Source of the DNA: Seleniivibrio woodruffii
GTDB lineage: Bacteria > Chrysiogenota > Deferribacteres > Deferribacterales > Geovibrionaceae
Assembly: GCF_029267515.1 (NCBI RefSeq)
Contig: NZ_JAJUIS010000011.1
Location: 1-49,397 of the forward strand
DNA length: 49,397 nt
Reading direction: 5' to 3'
Shown here: piece after piece, positions 1-8,194 of the stretch
Position numbering within the stretch: the first letter of the stretch is position 1
Layout of the letters: the number at the start of each line of letters is the position of its first letter
Program-made: the position numbers and the translations under genes
The notes under the pieces: generated by a model
The model's input: only the letters and a program-made list of their open reading frames with translations
Told to the model about the DNA's origin: nothing
Databases searched by the model: none

Positions 1-235
1 CCTTAATCCTACAGGCTTTTTGCGCACCATAATCCACCCCGAATTATTGTCGCAAAATTGTCGCAATACTGCTCAAATTAGCCCTAAAAGCCCAATTTTC
101 ATCTGGGAATGCGGGTGTCGCCAGACACCTGCAAACTATTGGTGTTTAGGCGAATTGGCTTGCCCCAGCACGACAAGCATGTAGCGCCTTTGGTTGAAAG
201 TTCTTCGGACGTGGGTTCGATTCCCACCGCCTCCA
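1..235 (+). ncRNA. ssrA: tmRNA (3' portion)
   Basis: The 3' end has the hallmarks of tmRNA: a GACAAGCATGTAG-like segment at about 170-183, a T-arm with stem GTGGG/CCCAC (211-215/223-227) around TTCGATT, and a 3' acceptor strand CGCCTCC (228-234) followed by discriminator A235. CCA is not encoded. A hairpin GGTGTC/GACACC (114-119/124-129) fits one of the late pseudoknots. The complementary 5' acceptor strand and a convincing tag-peptide reading frame ending in Ala-Ala-stop were not found in the window, so the tRNA-like 5' half and tag probably lie just upstream. tmRNA with SmpB rescues stalled ribosomes. The identity of the 3' part is firm; the exact 5' limit is outside the view. Confidence 0.85.
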
Positions 236-243
236 TATAAAAA

Positions 244-270
244 ACGCACCCTTTCGGGTGCATTTTTTAT
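244..270 (+). terminator. Rho-independent terminator of tmRNA
   Basis: Stem GCACCC/GGGTGC (246-251/256-261) with loop TTTC is followed by ATTTTTTAT. It lies nine bases after the tmRNA 3' end. Confidence 0.9.
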
Positions 271-343
271 ATCAATTCTATCAGGTGGGATAGAACGAAA
301 TCACAAATTATTCAGTACCGCGGCTGTTCAGCCGCAGGCATCA

Positions 344-1666
344 TCACTCGTCAATGCCGACTTTGGCAGTTATATCAACAACAGTACCGTCATCGGTATA
401 GCTGTAGACTGCTGCTGTATTCTCATCGCCGGTGGTTATAACGGCAAAGGTGCGCTCTGCTTCATCGTATTCATTGTTTTCGTCTATCCATGTTCCTGAG
501 TTCACATAGCACTTACCGCCTGCGGTATCTCTGTGTGCAGGAACGTGTGTATGCCCGAAAACTACTACGTCAACGTTCTCATCCGGATTTTCAAGATAAT
601 TCGCCTTAGCGCGCGTATAATACGCCTCATAGTTAACGGCACCCGGAACCGCCTCTATGAAATCGATGGGAACTTTTACCTTATTCAAAGTCTGGCGCTG
701 TGCCCATGAACGCTGAATGTGTTTGTACAGAACGGGCGCCGTAATGGTGCCATCGCCCTCCTGTGCCGGGTAGAAGTCCAGATATGTGTAAACATCGTTA
801 AAGCCGTTAATACGCATATCGAATATCTTCTGGTCAAGGCTTTCATAAGGCGTCATCTTTGCGGATACACTGCTGAGTACCCTATAATACAGATAAGCGC
901 CGTACTGATCTGTGTCGGACTGGTCGGGAACCACTGATACTTCGGGAAGATCTTTTGCCACGGTGGGTTTTCCTTCAAGAACCCATGTTGCCGCGTAACG
1001 GGCGTAAAAATATCCCGCAGGCAGGATTGTGTCATCGTTGCCGCAGAGTTCCGCGTTGGTAATGGTATCCGGTGCGGAGAACACATCGTAGCGGTGTCCG
1101 TGCTCAATCACTATCTCGTTTCTGTCGCCTGTATAGTAAGCGCCGAGTCCTCTGACATCCCTTGCCTGAACGAGCTTGGGGATTGCTTTCTGCAGAGTTT
1201 CAGCCTCAAGGGTAAGGTCGTGGTTGCCCGGTACATAGACCAGCTTTATACCGCTGTCTATAACGTTGTTCAACTCTCTGAACACACCCTTATTATTTGC
1301 TATCACATCTTTATAGAACTGAACCTGATCCGTATATGAAGGGTAGTAAACGGGCAGAAACCATTCATCCAGAAAGTCCCCCGCAATCACCAGTTCGCGC
1401 ACGTCCGAAGTGATTTGCAGTCGCTGCAGAAACTTGATAAGATAGGGACGGTTTTCAAAGGTTTCAGTATATCTGTCGTCGATACCGAGGTGGGTATCGC
1501 TTATAACGACGATCTTGTTTCTTGTTTCTCCTGCTTCCCACAAAGGTTCCTCGCCGGAACCGGAATCGAACAGATCGGAAGAGCAACCGGAAGTATTCAT
1601 CGCAACAAAGCACATTCCTGCGCCCGCGCCGAGTGTTTTAATAAAACGTCTTCTGGAAAATTTCAT
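344..1666 (-). CDS. Tat-exported metallophosphoesterase lipoprotein
   Basis: A calcineurin-like phosphoesterase that probably hydrolyses a phosphoester outside the cytoplasm; the substrate is unknown. The start is placed at 1666, where GGAGG lies just upstream, rather than at the longer frame to 1741. The protein then opens with S-R-R-R-F-I-K (twin-arginine signal) and ends its signal with T-S-G-C (Cys28, lipobox). Metal-binding motifs in order are D57-x-H59, G96-D97-x-x-D100, a GNHD motif (V-P-G-N-H-D) and a GHTH motif (F-G-H-T-H-V) near the C-terminus, so the binuclear metal site looks complete. The length of about 440 residues is normal with the extra loops seen here. It is followed by an AgrC/LytTR pair on the same strand, but a 118-bp gap suggests separate transcription. 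Confidence 0.88.
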   Translation of the reverse strand: MKFSRRRFIKTLGAGAGMCFVAMNTSGCSSDLFDSGSGEEPLWEAGETRNKIVVISDTHLGIDDRYTETFENRPYLIKFLQRLQITSDVRELVIAGDFLDEWFLPVYYPSYTDQVQFYKDVIANNKGVFRELNNVIDSGIKLVYVPGNHDLTLEAETLQKAIPKLVQARDVRGLGAYYTGDRNEIVIEHGHRYDVFSAPDTITNAELCGNDDTILPAGYFYARYAATWVLEGKPTVAKDLPEVSVVPDQSDTDQYGAYLYYRVLSSVSAKMTPYESLDQKIFDMRINGFNDVYTYLDFYPAQEGDGTITAPVLYKHIQRSWAQRQTLNKVKVPIDFIEAVPGAVNYEAYYTRAKANYLENPDENVDVVVFGHTHVPAHRDTAGGKCYVNSGTWIDENNEYDEAERTFAVITTGDENTAAVYSYTDDGTVVDITAKVGIDE

Positions 1667-1784
1667 ATAGGACCTCCAAAACCAAGCATTAACATTGGTT
1701 CTGAGAATATCCCGAAAAGAGGAGAAAATGTGCATTTGCACTTAAAAGACCCGTTTTTACACTCAAAAAATCAGTGCGGCTTTT

Positions 1785-3071
1785 TCAGACCAGAAGGCGC
1801 ACACGGAAAACACCGTTTTCTACTTTATACAGCAGTTCCCCGTCGTATTTCTTCGCGAAGGCTATCACGCCCTTGCTGCCGATTCCGTGCCCTTCGCCGC
1901 TGGCGACAGGATGCCCGTTCTCGTCCAGTGCGGTGTCGGCAGGACACGGGTTTTCCATCTCAAGCAGCAGCCGTCCGGCGCTCATACAGGTGAAACGGAT
2001 ATACTGGGGAATATTGTACGGCAGTTTTTCACAGGAATGGATGGCGTTCTCCATCAGGTTTGAAACCACCATGGAAAGCTCAAGAGAATCCACGGTCAGA
2101 CCAGCAGAGATTTCCAGCGTAATTTCAACTCTTATGCCCGCCTGCTCCGCAATTCCTGCATAGTGGCTGACGGCAGCGTTCACAGCGGGGTTCTCGCAAT
2201 ATACCCTGCTGGTTTTCGGCGCAGCCTGATTCTGATTCTGCAAAAGAGCGGATGCCTCTTCCGTCTGCCCCTGTCCCAGAAGTCCCAGAAGCACGTTGTT
2301 GAAATGGCGGCGGTCGTGTGCCGTGCGGATGTTCTGAGCCGACACCTCTTCCATCAGTTTAAGCCTTTCAGACATACCGTCCGCAGCAAGCTGGAGAAAT
2401 TCACGCTCCGCCTGTATGGACTGATTCTCCTCGCGCATTTCATACTGCTTCGTAATCGTTTTTAGCGAGTGTATAATAGTGACGTACACCGATAAACCGA
2501 GGAGGATGAGCAGAAACAACTGAATGTAATTGTTAATAAGCGTTTCTCTGATATCGCCGCCGAAAAAATATCCGATAAAACACGCAAAAAGCAAAACGAT
2601 AGGTAAAATGTAGATGTGCCAGTAATCCAGCACTTTCCGGTAAAGTTCAGAAACCCATTTACGGAACACAAAAATAACAATCGAAAACATCACCAGCCGC
2701 AAAAATGTGTGTCCGTATTTTGGATAAGGCAAAAACCGGCTTAACGTATAGCTCAGGAACACGATTGAGGCGTGCAGATTAAGCATCGTGATATAGCTGA
2801 AACACCACTGCATGATCTTATCGGTGAAAAGAGGCTTCATGACAATCCCGATAACCAGCAGCATCGTGAGATCAACATAAAATACTCCGGTGTAATCCTC
2901 TGAACGGTAAAAGTAATAGTTCATACTGACGTTGCCGATAAGAACAGCAGCCGTTACAATGATATATATAGCTCTGCTCTTATATTTCGGCATAGCCATG
3001 GTGGAAAGCAGTAAAATGAGCATAACATCGGTGACAACCGCCCTCAGCAGATCCGGAAAGTGCTTTATCAT
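1785..3071 (-). CDS. AgrC-type sensor histidine kinase
   Basis: Membrane sensor kinase of 428 residues. The first 200 residues contain about six hydrophobic segments, followed by a short helical region with the phospho-acceptor His in H-D-R-R-H-F-N-N, and a GHKL ATPase with the N-box (S-N-L-M-E-N-A-I-H) and G-box (G-H-G-I-G-S-K-G). This is the SpoOB-type dimerisation/ATPase arrangement of the AgrC/ComD group. Its ATG overlaps the stop of the upstream response regulator (ATGA at 3068-3071), so the two are translationally coupled. In Firmicutes such pairs sense peptides; no AgrB/AgrD-like gene is visible here, so the ligand is unknown. Confidence 0.88.
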   Translation of the reverse strand: MIKHFPDLLRAVVTDVMLILLLSTMAMPKYKSRAIYIIVTAAVLIGNVSMNYYFYRSEDYTGVFYVDLTMLLVIGIVMKPLFTDKIMQWCFSYITMLNLHASIVFLSYTLSRFLPYPKYGHTFLRLVMFSIVIFVFRKWVSELYRKVLDYWHIYILPIVLLFACFIGYFFGGDIRETLINNYIQLFLLILLGLSVYVTIIHSLKTITKQYEMREENQSIQAEREFLQLAADGMSERLKLMEEVSAQNIRTAHDRRHFNNVLLGLLGQGQTEEASALLQNQNQAAPKTSRVYCENPAVNAAVSHYAGIAEQAGIRVEITLEISAGLTVDSLELSMVVSNLMENAIHSCEKLPYNIPQYIRFTCMSAGRLLLEMENPCPADTALDENGHPVASGEGHGIGSKGVIAFAKKYDGELLYKVENGVFRVRLLV

Positions 3072-3805
3072 ACGTTTTTCCCTTTTGCCATAAGGTAATC
3101 CATGTATGTATCCCTCACTGCGGGGTATCGTTTTGCCGCAATGGAGACAAATTTACCTCCGCAAAGTGTGAAGCTGTCCCTGTTGAAACGCTCCACCCTG
3201 CGCATGTTTACTATGAATGAGTTATGACACTGCAAAAAGTGTCTGTTTTGCAGGATAAGTGCGCAGTATTCCGAAAAATTTTCTCTGAAAGTACGGCTGA
3301 GAACCTCTTCGCCGTCTATGAGACTGAATATCACAGAGTGACTGCGGTATTCGCAGCAGGCTATATTAGAAAGTTTGATGACCCGCAGGCTGTCGGCGGT
3401 CTTGACAGAGATAGTCTGTTCATCGGCAATATCCGCTTTGGAAACGGCAAGGGTAAGCGTATCGAAAAGCTGTTGTCTGACTACAGGTTTAATGAGATAG
3501 TTCACCGGATTTGCCGCATAAGCCTGCAACGCGAACTGAGGTTCGGTAGTGGCATATATTATCTGCGCCTCGCGGTCGAGCCGGCGGATATCTTTTCCTA
3601 TTTCCAGACCGCTGACCATCGGCATTACGATGTCCAGAATGTAAAGATGAAAGCTCTCCGCCTCAATTGCCGTCAGCAACTCATCAGGATGTGAAAATCC
3701 AGCCACTTCCGCGTCAATCCCGTTCATAGACAGGTATTGTTCCGTCATACTGACAAGTCCTCGCAAATCGTCCGGCATATCATCGCAGATTGCAATACGA
3801 ATCAT
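3068..3805 (-). CDS. LytTR-family response regulator
   Basis: Response regulator of 245 residues. The receiver domain has acidic pair D8-D9, phospho-acceptor D58 (L-Y-I-L-D-I-V-M-P) and the conserved Lys in Y-L-I-K-P. The C-terminal half (about 139-240) is a LytTR DNA-binding domain, ending with H-N-S-F-I-V-N and a terminal K-R-Y-type segment. An SD-like GGAG precedes the ATG. It is paired with the AgrC-type kinase through a 4-bp overlap. LytTR proteins bind paired direct repeats; the divergent 3806-4026 region is the obvious place to look for targets, including the downstream lipoprotein gene. Confidence 0.9.
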   Translation of the reverse strand: MIRIAICDDMPDDLRGLVSMTEQYLSMNGIDAEVAGFSHPDELLTAIEAESFHLYILDIVMPMVSGLEIGKDIRRLDREAQIIYATTEPQFALQAYAANPVNYLIKPVVRQQLFDTLTLAVSKADIADEQTISVKTADSLRVIKLSNIACCEYRSHSVIFSLIDGEEVLSRTFRENFSEYCALILQNRHFLQCHNSFIVNMRRVERFNRDSFTLCGGKFVSIAAKRYPAVRDTYMDYLMAKGKNV

Positions 3806-3904
3806 CAGCTCACTCCGTCTTTAAAACCTGAATCAAGCTATCGCATTTATAACATTGCAATACATGATTTAGAATAGCAATAATTAAACTCTCTGTCAAA
3901 ATGG

Positions 3905-3922
3905 TTAAGATAATTATCTTAA
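3905..3922. promoter_or_regulatory. 18-bp perfect palindrome, candidate operator
   Basis: TTAAGATAATTATCTTAA is a perfect inverted repeat in the A+T-rich divergent region between the response regulator (-) and the lipoprotein gene (+). It sits about 100 bp upstream of both starts. It has some likeness to GATAAT-type Fur boxes, but the match is too weak to name a regulator. Confidence 0.45.
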
Positions 3923-4026
3923 TTAGTTTAAATCAATAACATTCATTTATAAAAATTCAATATAAACCACACCAAAACTTTAAATCAGTATGCAACTACT
4001 TAATAAGAAAATACGGAGGGTTCAGA

Positions 4027-5841
4027 ATGAAATACTTAATCAGAGTATTGGCAGTGTTATTGATAGCTTCCGGCATAGTAGCATGTGGAAGCGACGGTTC
4101 CGACGGTTTAAACGGAACGGACGGCAGCAACGGAACGGACGGTACAAACGGAACAGATGGCACAAACGGAGCGGGTCAGGTTATCGGTCTGAGCCAGACA
4201 GGGCGCTATTCATCCGGCGTATTTGATGCAAGCGCCGCTGAAATTGTGGCATATGACAAATTGAACAACAGGACATACGTCGTAAATGCAAATTCAGGAC
4301 GCGTGGATGTTCTGAACAGCGCCACTCTTTCGAATGTTACTTTAATCACAAGTATTTCTGTTGCCAACGACTTAGTGACCGCCGGAGCTGCTGCAAGCAC
4401 CTCCGTTGTCGGCGCGGCAAACAGTGTGGCTGTCAACGGAAATATCATGGCTGTGGCTGTGGAAGCCGAACCGAAAACCAACAACGGCTGGGTGATGTTT
4501 TACAACACGGTGAACAATACCCTGCTGAGAGCTGTTCAGGTAGGCGCGCTCCCCGACATGCTCACATTCACACCTGACGGCAGCAAGGTTGTCGTCGCCA
4601 ACGAAGGCGAACCTGACGAGGGGTATGTGAACGATCCCGAAGGCAGCGTCAGCGTGATAAAAGTATCCGATTACAGTGTTATAAACGTCGGCTTTACAGA
4701 CTTTAACACAGGCGGCACGCGCAACTCCGAACTGCCTGTCGATAAAATGGTAATCGACGGTTTCAACGCCACAGTTGCAGAAAGCCTTGAGCCTGAATAC
4801 ATTGCCGTGAGTTCGGACAGTACCAAAGCGTATGTCACTCTTCAGGAAAACAACGCGATAGCGGTGATAAACCTGAGCACCAACACGGTTGACAAAATAT
4901 TCGGTCTCGGATTTAAAGATCACTCAATTCCCGGCAATGAGCTTGATGCCAGCCAGAAGGATGGCGTGAACATTAAGAACTGGCCGGTAATGGGAATTTA
5001 TATGCCTGACACAATAAGCATCTATACTTTTAACGGTAAAACATATCTGGTGACAGCAAACGAAGGGGACTCACGCGCGGACTGGCTTGCGGGCATCACA
5101 GATCAGGCGACGTGTGAAGCGGCTGGATACTTCTTCTCCACAGACGATACAGAATGTATCGATGAGTTTTCTGCAAAAGACTACTATGACAGCGACAACG
5201 TGACCCTTGTCAATGCCGACGGGGATCCGTTTATAACAGATAGCACAGGCACAGCTGTTCACGGCGGCTTCGGCAGCGATAGCGGACTGTATCGCCTGAA
5301 ATTCTCCTACTTCACCACACAAAAGATGAACGGCGGCACAAATTTTGAAAAACTCTATGTATACGGCGGGCGCTCGTTCTCTATCTGGGATGCAGAAACA
5401 GGTATGCTGGTGTACGATTCCGGCAGCGATTTTGAGCGTATTACCGCCAATATTTACGGTGCTGACTTTAACAACGACAACGCCGCAAACGCAGGCGACG
5501 ACCGCAGCGACAACAAAGGACCTGAGCCAGAGGCTCTTGCCATAGGCGTTATAAACGGTCACACCTATGCTTTCATAGGTCTTGAACGCATGGGCGGCAT
5601 CATGGTATATGACGTTTCCAACCCCTATGCTCCCAAATACGTTCAGTATATAAACAACCGCAACGTATCAGTAAACTTCGATGCGAGCAACTTTGAAGAG
5701 GCGGGGGATCTGGGTCCCGAAGGTTTCGCATTCGTTTCAGCGGCAAACAGCGCCACGGGAACTCCCATGCTCATCGTCGGCAACGAGATAAGCGGAACCA
5801 CCACATTTTATTCGATACTCTCAACAGCTCTTTCACAATAA
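4027..5841 (+). CDS. Choice-of-anchor I lipoprotein with collagen-like stalk
   Basis: Lipoprotein of 604 residues with signal M1-A19 and lipid-anchored Cys20 (I-V-A-C-G). It continues straight into ten uninterrupted Gly-X-Y triplets (about G21-G50, X/Y rich in Thr, Asn, Asp, Ser), then a long beta-propeller-like domain. Phrases such as F-D-A-S-A-A-E-I-V-A-Y-D, G-A-A-N-S-V-A-V, L-P-D-M-L-T-F-T-P-D-G and V-A-N-E-G-E-P-D-E-G are characteristic of the choice-of-anchor I family, whose members are found near phosphatases and esterases and often carry other surface anchors. The enzymatic role is not established. The start has GGAGGG eight bases upstream. A strong terminator follows, so the gene is monocistronic. 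Control by the adjacent LytTR system is possible but not shown. Confidence 0.85.
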   Translation: MKYLIRVLAVLLIASGIVACGSDGSDGLNGTDGSNGTDGTNGTDGTNGAGQVIGLSQTGRYSSGVFDASAAEIVAYDKLNNRTYVVNANSGRVDVLNSATLSNVTLITSISVANDLVTAGAAASTSVVGAANSVAVNGNIMAVAVEAEPKTNNGWVMFYNTVNNTLLRAVQVGALPDMLTFTPDGSKVVVANEGEPDEGYVNDPEGSVSVIKVSDYSVINVGFTDFNTGGTRNSELPVDKMVIDGFNATVAESLEPEYIAVSSDSTKAYVTLQENNAIAVINLSTNTVDKIFGLGFKDHSIPGNELDASQKDGVNIKNWPVMGIYMPDTISIYTFNGKTYLVTANEGDSRADWLAGITDQATCEAAGYFFSTDDTECIDEFSAKDYYDSDNVTLVNADGDPFITDSTGTAVHGGFGSDSGLYRLKFSYFTTQKMNGGTNFEKLYVYGGRSFSIWDAETGMLVYDSGSDFERITANIYGADFNNDNAANAGDDRSDNKGPEPEALAIGVINGHTYAFIGLERMGGIMVYDVSNPYAPKYVQYINNRNVSVNFDASNFEEAGDLGPEGFAFVSAANSATGTPMLIVGNEISGTTTFYSILSTALSQ

Positions 5842-5852
5842 ACGTTCATTCC

Positions 5853-5885
5853 GGCAGGGGCTTTCAGCCCCTGCCCCCCTTATAT
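5853..5885 (+). terminator. Rho-independent terminator after the choice-of-anchor I gene
   Basis: Nine-bp stem GGCAGGGGC/GCCCCTGCC (5853-5861/5867-5875) with loop TTTCA, followed by CCCCTTATATTATTTT. Confidence 0.85.
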
Positions 5886-5889
5886 TATT

Positions 5890-6003
5890 TTCCCGTACGG
5901 TAATATAATGCCCTAAATCAACCAAATATCTCATTTTAATTACCTTACGGTAACTATTTATCTTGCATATTCATTTCCATGAGATATAGTTACTGTAAGG
6001 TAA
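5890..6003 (+). promoter_or_regulatory. Three phased hipBA operators
   Basis: Three related 14-mers of the form TTACC-N4-GGTAA occur at 5890-5903 (TTCCC-GTAC-GGTAA), 5940-5953 (TTACC-TTAC-GGTAA, exact) and 5990-6003 (TTACT-GTAA-GGTAA). Their starts are exactly 50 bp apart. The third covers the Shine-Dalgarno region of hipB (TAAGG), so a bound repressor would cover the translation start region. By analogy with E. coli HipB, these are probable autoregulatory sites of the downstream HTH protein. Confidence 0.75.
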
Positions 6004-6008
6004 CCAAT

Positions 6009-6221
6009 ATGATAAAAATTACGGACACAGTACAACTTGGACAACTGATAAAACAAAAACGCAAAGAGCAGGGGCTTAACCAGAAAGATTTTGCCGATGC
6101 CGCAGGGGTCGGCAACAGGATAGTTTCTGAAATTGAGCGGGGCAAAGAGACCGCAGAAATAGGAAAAGTCCTCATTCTTCTGAAATACGCCGGCTTAAAC
6201 GTTTATATCGGTGATGAATAA
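6009..6221 (+). CDS. hipB: HipB-like antitoxin / XRE repressor
   Basis: Small HTH protein of 70 residues. The start at ATG 6009 is preferred over an ATG at 5979, because AAGG precedes it at proper spacing and the third operator would otherwise lie in the coding region. Residues about 10-65 form an XRE/Cro HTH (L-G-Q-L-I-K-Q-K-R-K-E-Q-G-L-N-Q-K-D-F-A, then V-S-E-I-E-R-G-K). It overlaps hipA by one base (TAATG), so the pair is coupled. HipB proteins neutralise HipA and repress their own promoter; the upstream triple operator supports this here. Confidence 0.9.
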   Translation: MIKITDTVQLGQLIKQKRKEQGLNQKDFADAAGVGNRIVSEIERGKETAEIGKVLILLKYAGLNVYIGDE

Positions 6222-7435
6222 TGGAATCGCTTAATGTTTTCATCGAAATAGAAGGCAGATATGTGAAAGCCGGAAATCTTGCCTCCACGGGGCATGAAAT
6301 CATCTTCGAATATGACGATGAGTATTCATTCAAAGGCATTTCTCTGTCCATGCCGTCCGGTAAAAAACTCTATGAATACAGCGAGGCTCACGTTTTTTTT
6401 GAAAACCTGCTCCCCGAAGCCCGTCAAAGGGAGATAATCGCCAGAGCAGGCAGACTGTCCTCCGCAAACGTTTACGGACTTCTGAAAAAATACGGAGGCG
6501 AGTGTGCAGGGGCAATTGTAATCACGGAAGACGATAACCTTTCTGAAATAGGCTCATCTTATGAACAGCTTGATGAAATGGAGTTTGAAGAGCTTGTTGA
6601 AAATCTGTATCATTCGTCCCCGGCAGTCAAACATAAAGGTTACAGGCTGTCACTGGCGGGCGCGCAGGCAAAAACGTCCGTGAAGATGGACGGGAACAGA
6701 GTGTTTCTTCCTCTGGGAACCTCTCCAGGTACCCACATAGTCAAAGCATTTTCGCCGGATTTCGAAGGGCTGCCCGTTAACGAGGCTTTGTGCGCGCAGC
6801 TTGCAAAGGCTTGCGGACTGCCCGTATGCAAAACGGAGGTGCGCAAGATAGGTAAAACGTCCGCACTTTTCATTGAGAGGTATGACCGCTATGAAAATGA
6901 CGACAGGATATTCCGGCTGCATCAGGAAGATTTTTGTCAGGCACTGGGTTATTCATACGCGCTGAAATATGAATCAGAGGGCGGACCGGATTTTGCCCGC
7001 TGTGTTGAACTGGTAACAGCAGTTTCGTCCCGCCCGGCAGAGGATAAGCTGCTGCTAATCAGATGGTTCATTTTCAATTTCCTGACAGGCAACGCAGACG
7101 CACACGCAAAAAATATTTCTCTGATATATCCGCAGGGCATGAACGGAAGGCCGCACCTTGCGCCGTTTTATGATCTTGTCTGCACAGGCATATATGAAAA
7201 CCTGTCAAAGGAACAGGCAATGTCCGTCGGCGGAGAATTCGTTCCTGAAAAGGTCACAAAGGAGCATTGGAGAAAGTTTGCAAAAGATTTAGGCGTTAAC
7301 TTCAGACTGATACAGACAACGTTCAGAGATATAACCGAAAAGACAGACTTTGGCAAAATAGCGGACAGCGACATTAAAAACCGTATCCGGAAGATATATG
7401 ACAGTCGTAAAAAATGGCTTACGACAATTCTTTAA
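6221..7435 (+). CDS. hipA: HipA-like serine/threonine kinase toxin
   Basis: HipA-family kinase of 404 residues. The N-terminal couple_hipA-type domain (1-100) includes F-E-N-L-L-P-E. The HipA_C domain contains S-L-A-G-A-Q-A-K-T (144-152, ATP-binding loop). It also has an autophosphorylation-type loop G-T-S-P-G-T-H (Ser168 candidate), a catalytic motif G-N-A-D-A-H-A-K-N (Asp293, Asn298) and F-Y-D-L-V (Asp318, metal). E. coli HipA phosphorylates glutamyl-tRNA synthetase; other family members hit other targets, so the substrate is open. All key residues are present, so the kinase looks intact. A hairpin follows, separating it from the converging liv operon. Confidence 0.92.
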   Translation: MESLNVFIEIEGRYVKAGNLASTGHEIIFEYDDEYSFKGISLSMPSGKKLYEYSEAHVFFENLLPEARQREIIARAGRLSSANVYGLLKKYGGECAGAIVITEDDNLSEIGSSYEQLDEMEFEELVENLYHSSPAVKHKGYRLSLAGAQAKTSVKMDGNRVFLPLGTSPGTHIVKAFSPDFEGLPVNEALCAQLAKACGLPVCKTEVRKIGKTSALFIERYDRYENDDRIFRLHQEDFCQALGYSYALKYESEGGPDFARCVELVTAVSSRPAEDKLLLIRWFIFNFLTGNADAHAKNISLIYPQGMNGRPHLAPFYDLVCTGIYENLSKEQAMSVGGEFVPEKVTKEHWRKFAKDLGVNFRLIQTTFRDITEKTDFGKIADSDIKNRIRKIYDSRKKWLTTIL

Positions 7436-7443
7436 TAAATAAG

Positions 7444-7469
7444 AGCGGGGGATACGGAAGTCCCCCGCT
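7444..7469. terminator. Hairpin between converging hipA and livF
   Basis: Stem AGCGGGGGA/TCCCCCGCT (7444-7452/7461-7469). There is only a weak T-rich flank on the minus strand side. It probably acts as a bidirectional terminator for hipBA (+) and the first liv operon (-). Confidence 0.7.
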
Positions 7470-7480
7470 ATTCTGAAGCG

Positions 7481-8194
7481 TTACATTCCCAGGTAGGCTT
7501 CTTTTATATGAGGATCTTTCAGAAGATCCTGTGCTGTTCCTTCGATAACTATCTGTCCCTGCTCCATAACATATGCTCTGTCGCTTATGGCAAGAGAGTT
7601 CATAACATCCTGTTCCACAAGGACAATTGTAGTTCCGTATTCCACTGCGATACGCTTCACCGCCGCGAAGATATCTTTTTTAAGCACCGGAGCAAGTCCC
7701 AGCGAAGGTTCGTCGAACATCATCACCTTAGGGCTGGACATTATGCCCCTTCCGATGGCGACCATCTGCTGCTCGCCGCCGGAAAGCGTTCCGGCGAGCT
7801 GTTTTTCGCGTTCTTTCAGTCTTGGAAACAGGTTATGCACATCCTCCAGATTCTTTTTGAAATCCTTCTGTGCGCGCTTGCTGAAAGCTCCCATCTCAAG
7901 GTTCTCGAAAACGGTCATAAGACTGAACAGCCTCCTTCCTTCCGGCACATGGACAAGCCCCTTTCCAACTATCTCGTCGGCGGGAAGTTTTGTAATATCC
8001 TCGCCGTTAAAGGTTATTTTGCCGGACGACGGGCTTATGAGACCGGAAAGCGCTTTGAGCAGGCTGGATTTGCCCGCACCGTTCGCACCGATGATGCTCA
8101 CAACCTCGCCCGCCTCCACACGCATGGAGACGTCGAACAGAACGCCTATCTCACCGTATCCGGCGCAAAGATTTTCAATGGCTATTAGCGACAT
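7481..8194 (-). CDS. livF: Branched-chain-type ABC transporter ATPase LivF
   Basis: ATPase of a Liv/HAAT-family importer. Motifs are Walker A G-A-N-G-A-G-K-S-S, signature L-S-G-G-E-Q-Q-M, and Walker B M-M-F-D-E-P followed by S-L-G-L-A-P, typical of LivF. Two ATGs are six bases apart; the second (8194) is chosen because GGGGG lies six bases before it, while the first abuts that motif. It overlaps livG by about 20 bp. Last gene of an operon with livG, livM, livH and livK and, further upstream, an aminotransferase gene, so the transported solute is probably an amino acid that this locus degrades. Confidence 0.92.
   Translation of the reverse strand: MSLIAIENLCAGYGEIGVLFDVSMRVEAGEVVSIIGANGAGKSSLLKALSGLISPSSGKITFNGEDITKLPADEIVGKGLVHVPEGRRLFSLMTVFENLEMGAFSKRAQKDFKKNLEDVHNLFPRLKEREKQLAGTLSGGEQQMVAIGRGIMSSPKVMMFDEPSLGLAPVLKKDIFAAVKRIAVEYGTTIVLVEQDVMNSLAISDRAYVMEQGQIVIEGTAQDLLKDPHIKEAYLGM

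Noticed and set aside
1-110. tmRNA tag peptide frame such as one ending at about 33 (A-F-C-A-P-stop)
   Set aside because: It does not end in the usual Leu-Ala-Ala and lies too close to the 3' end for standard tmRNA layout, so no tag was assigned.
194-499. 101-codon plus-strand frame starting in tmRNA
   Set aside because: It runs through the tmRNA 3' end and terminator and then antisense to the phosphoesterase gene; no coding signs.
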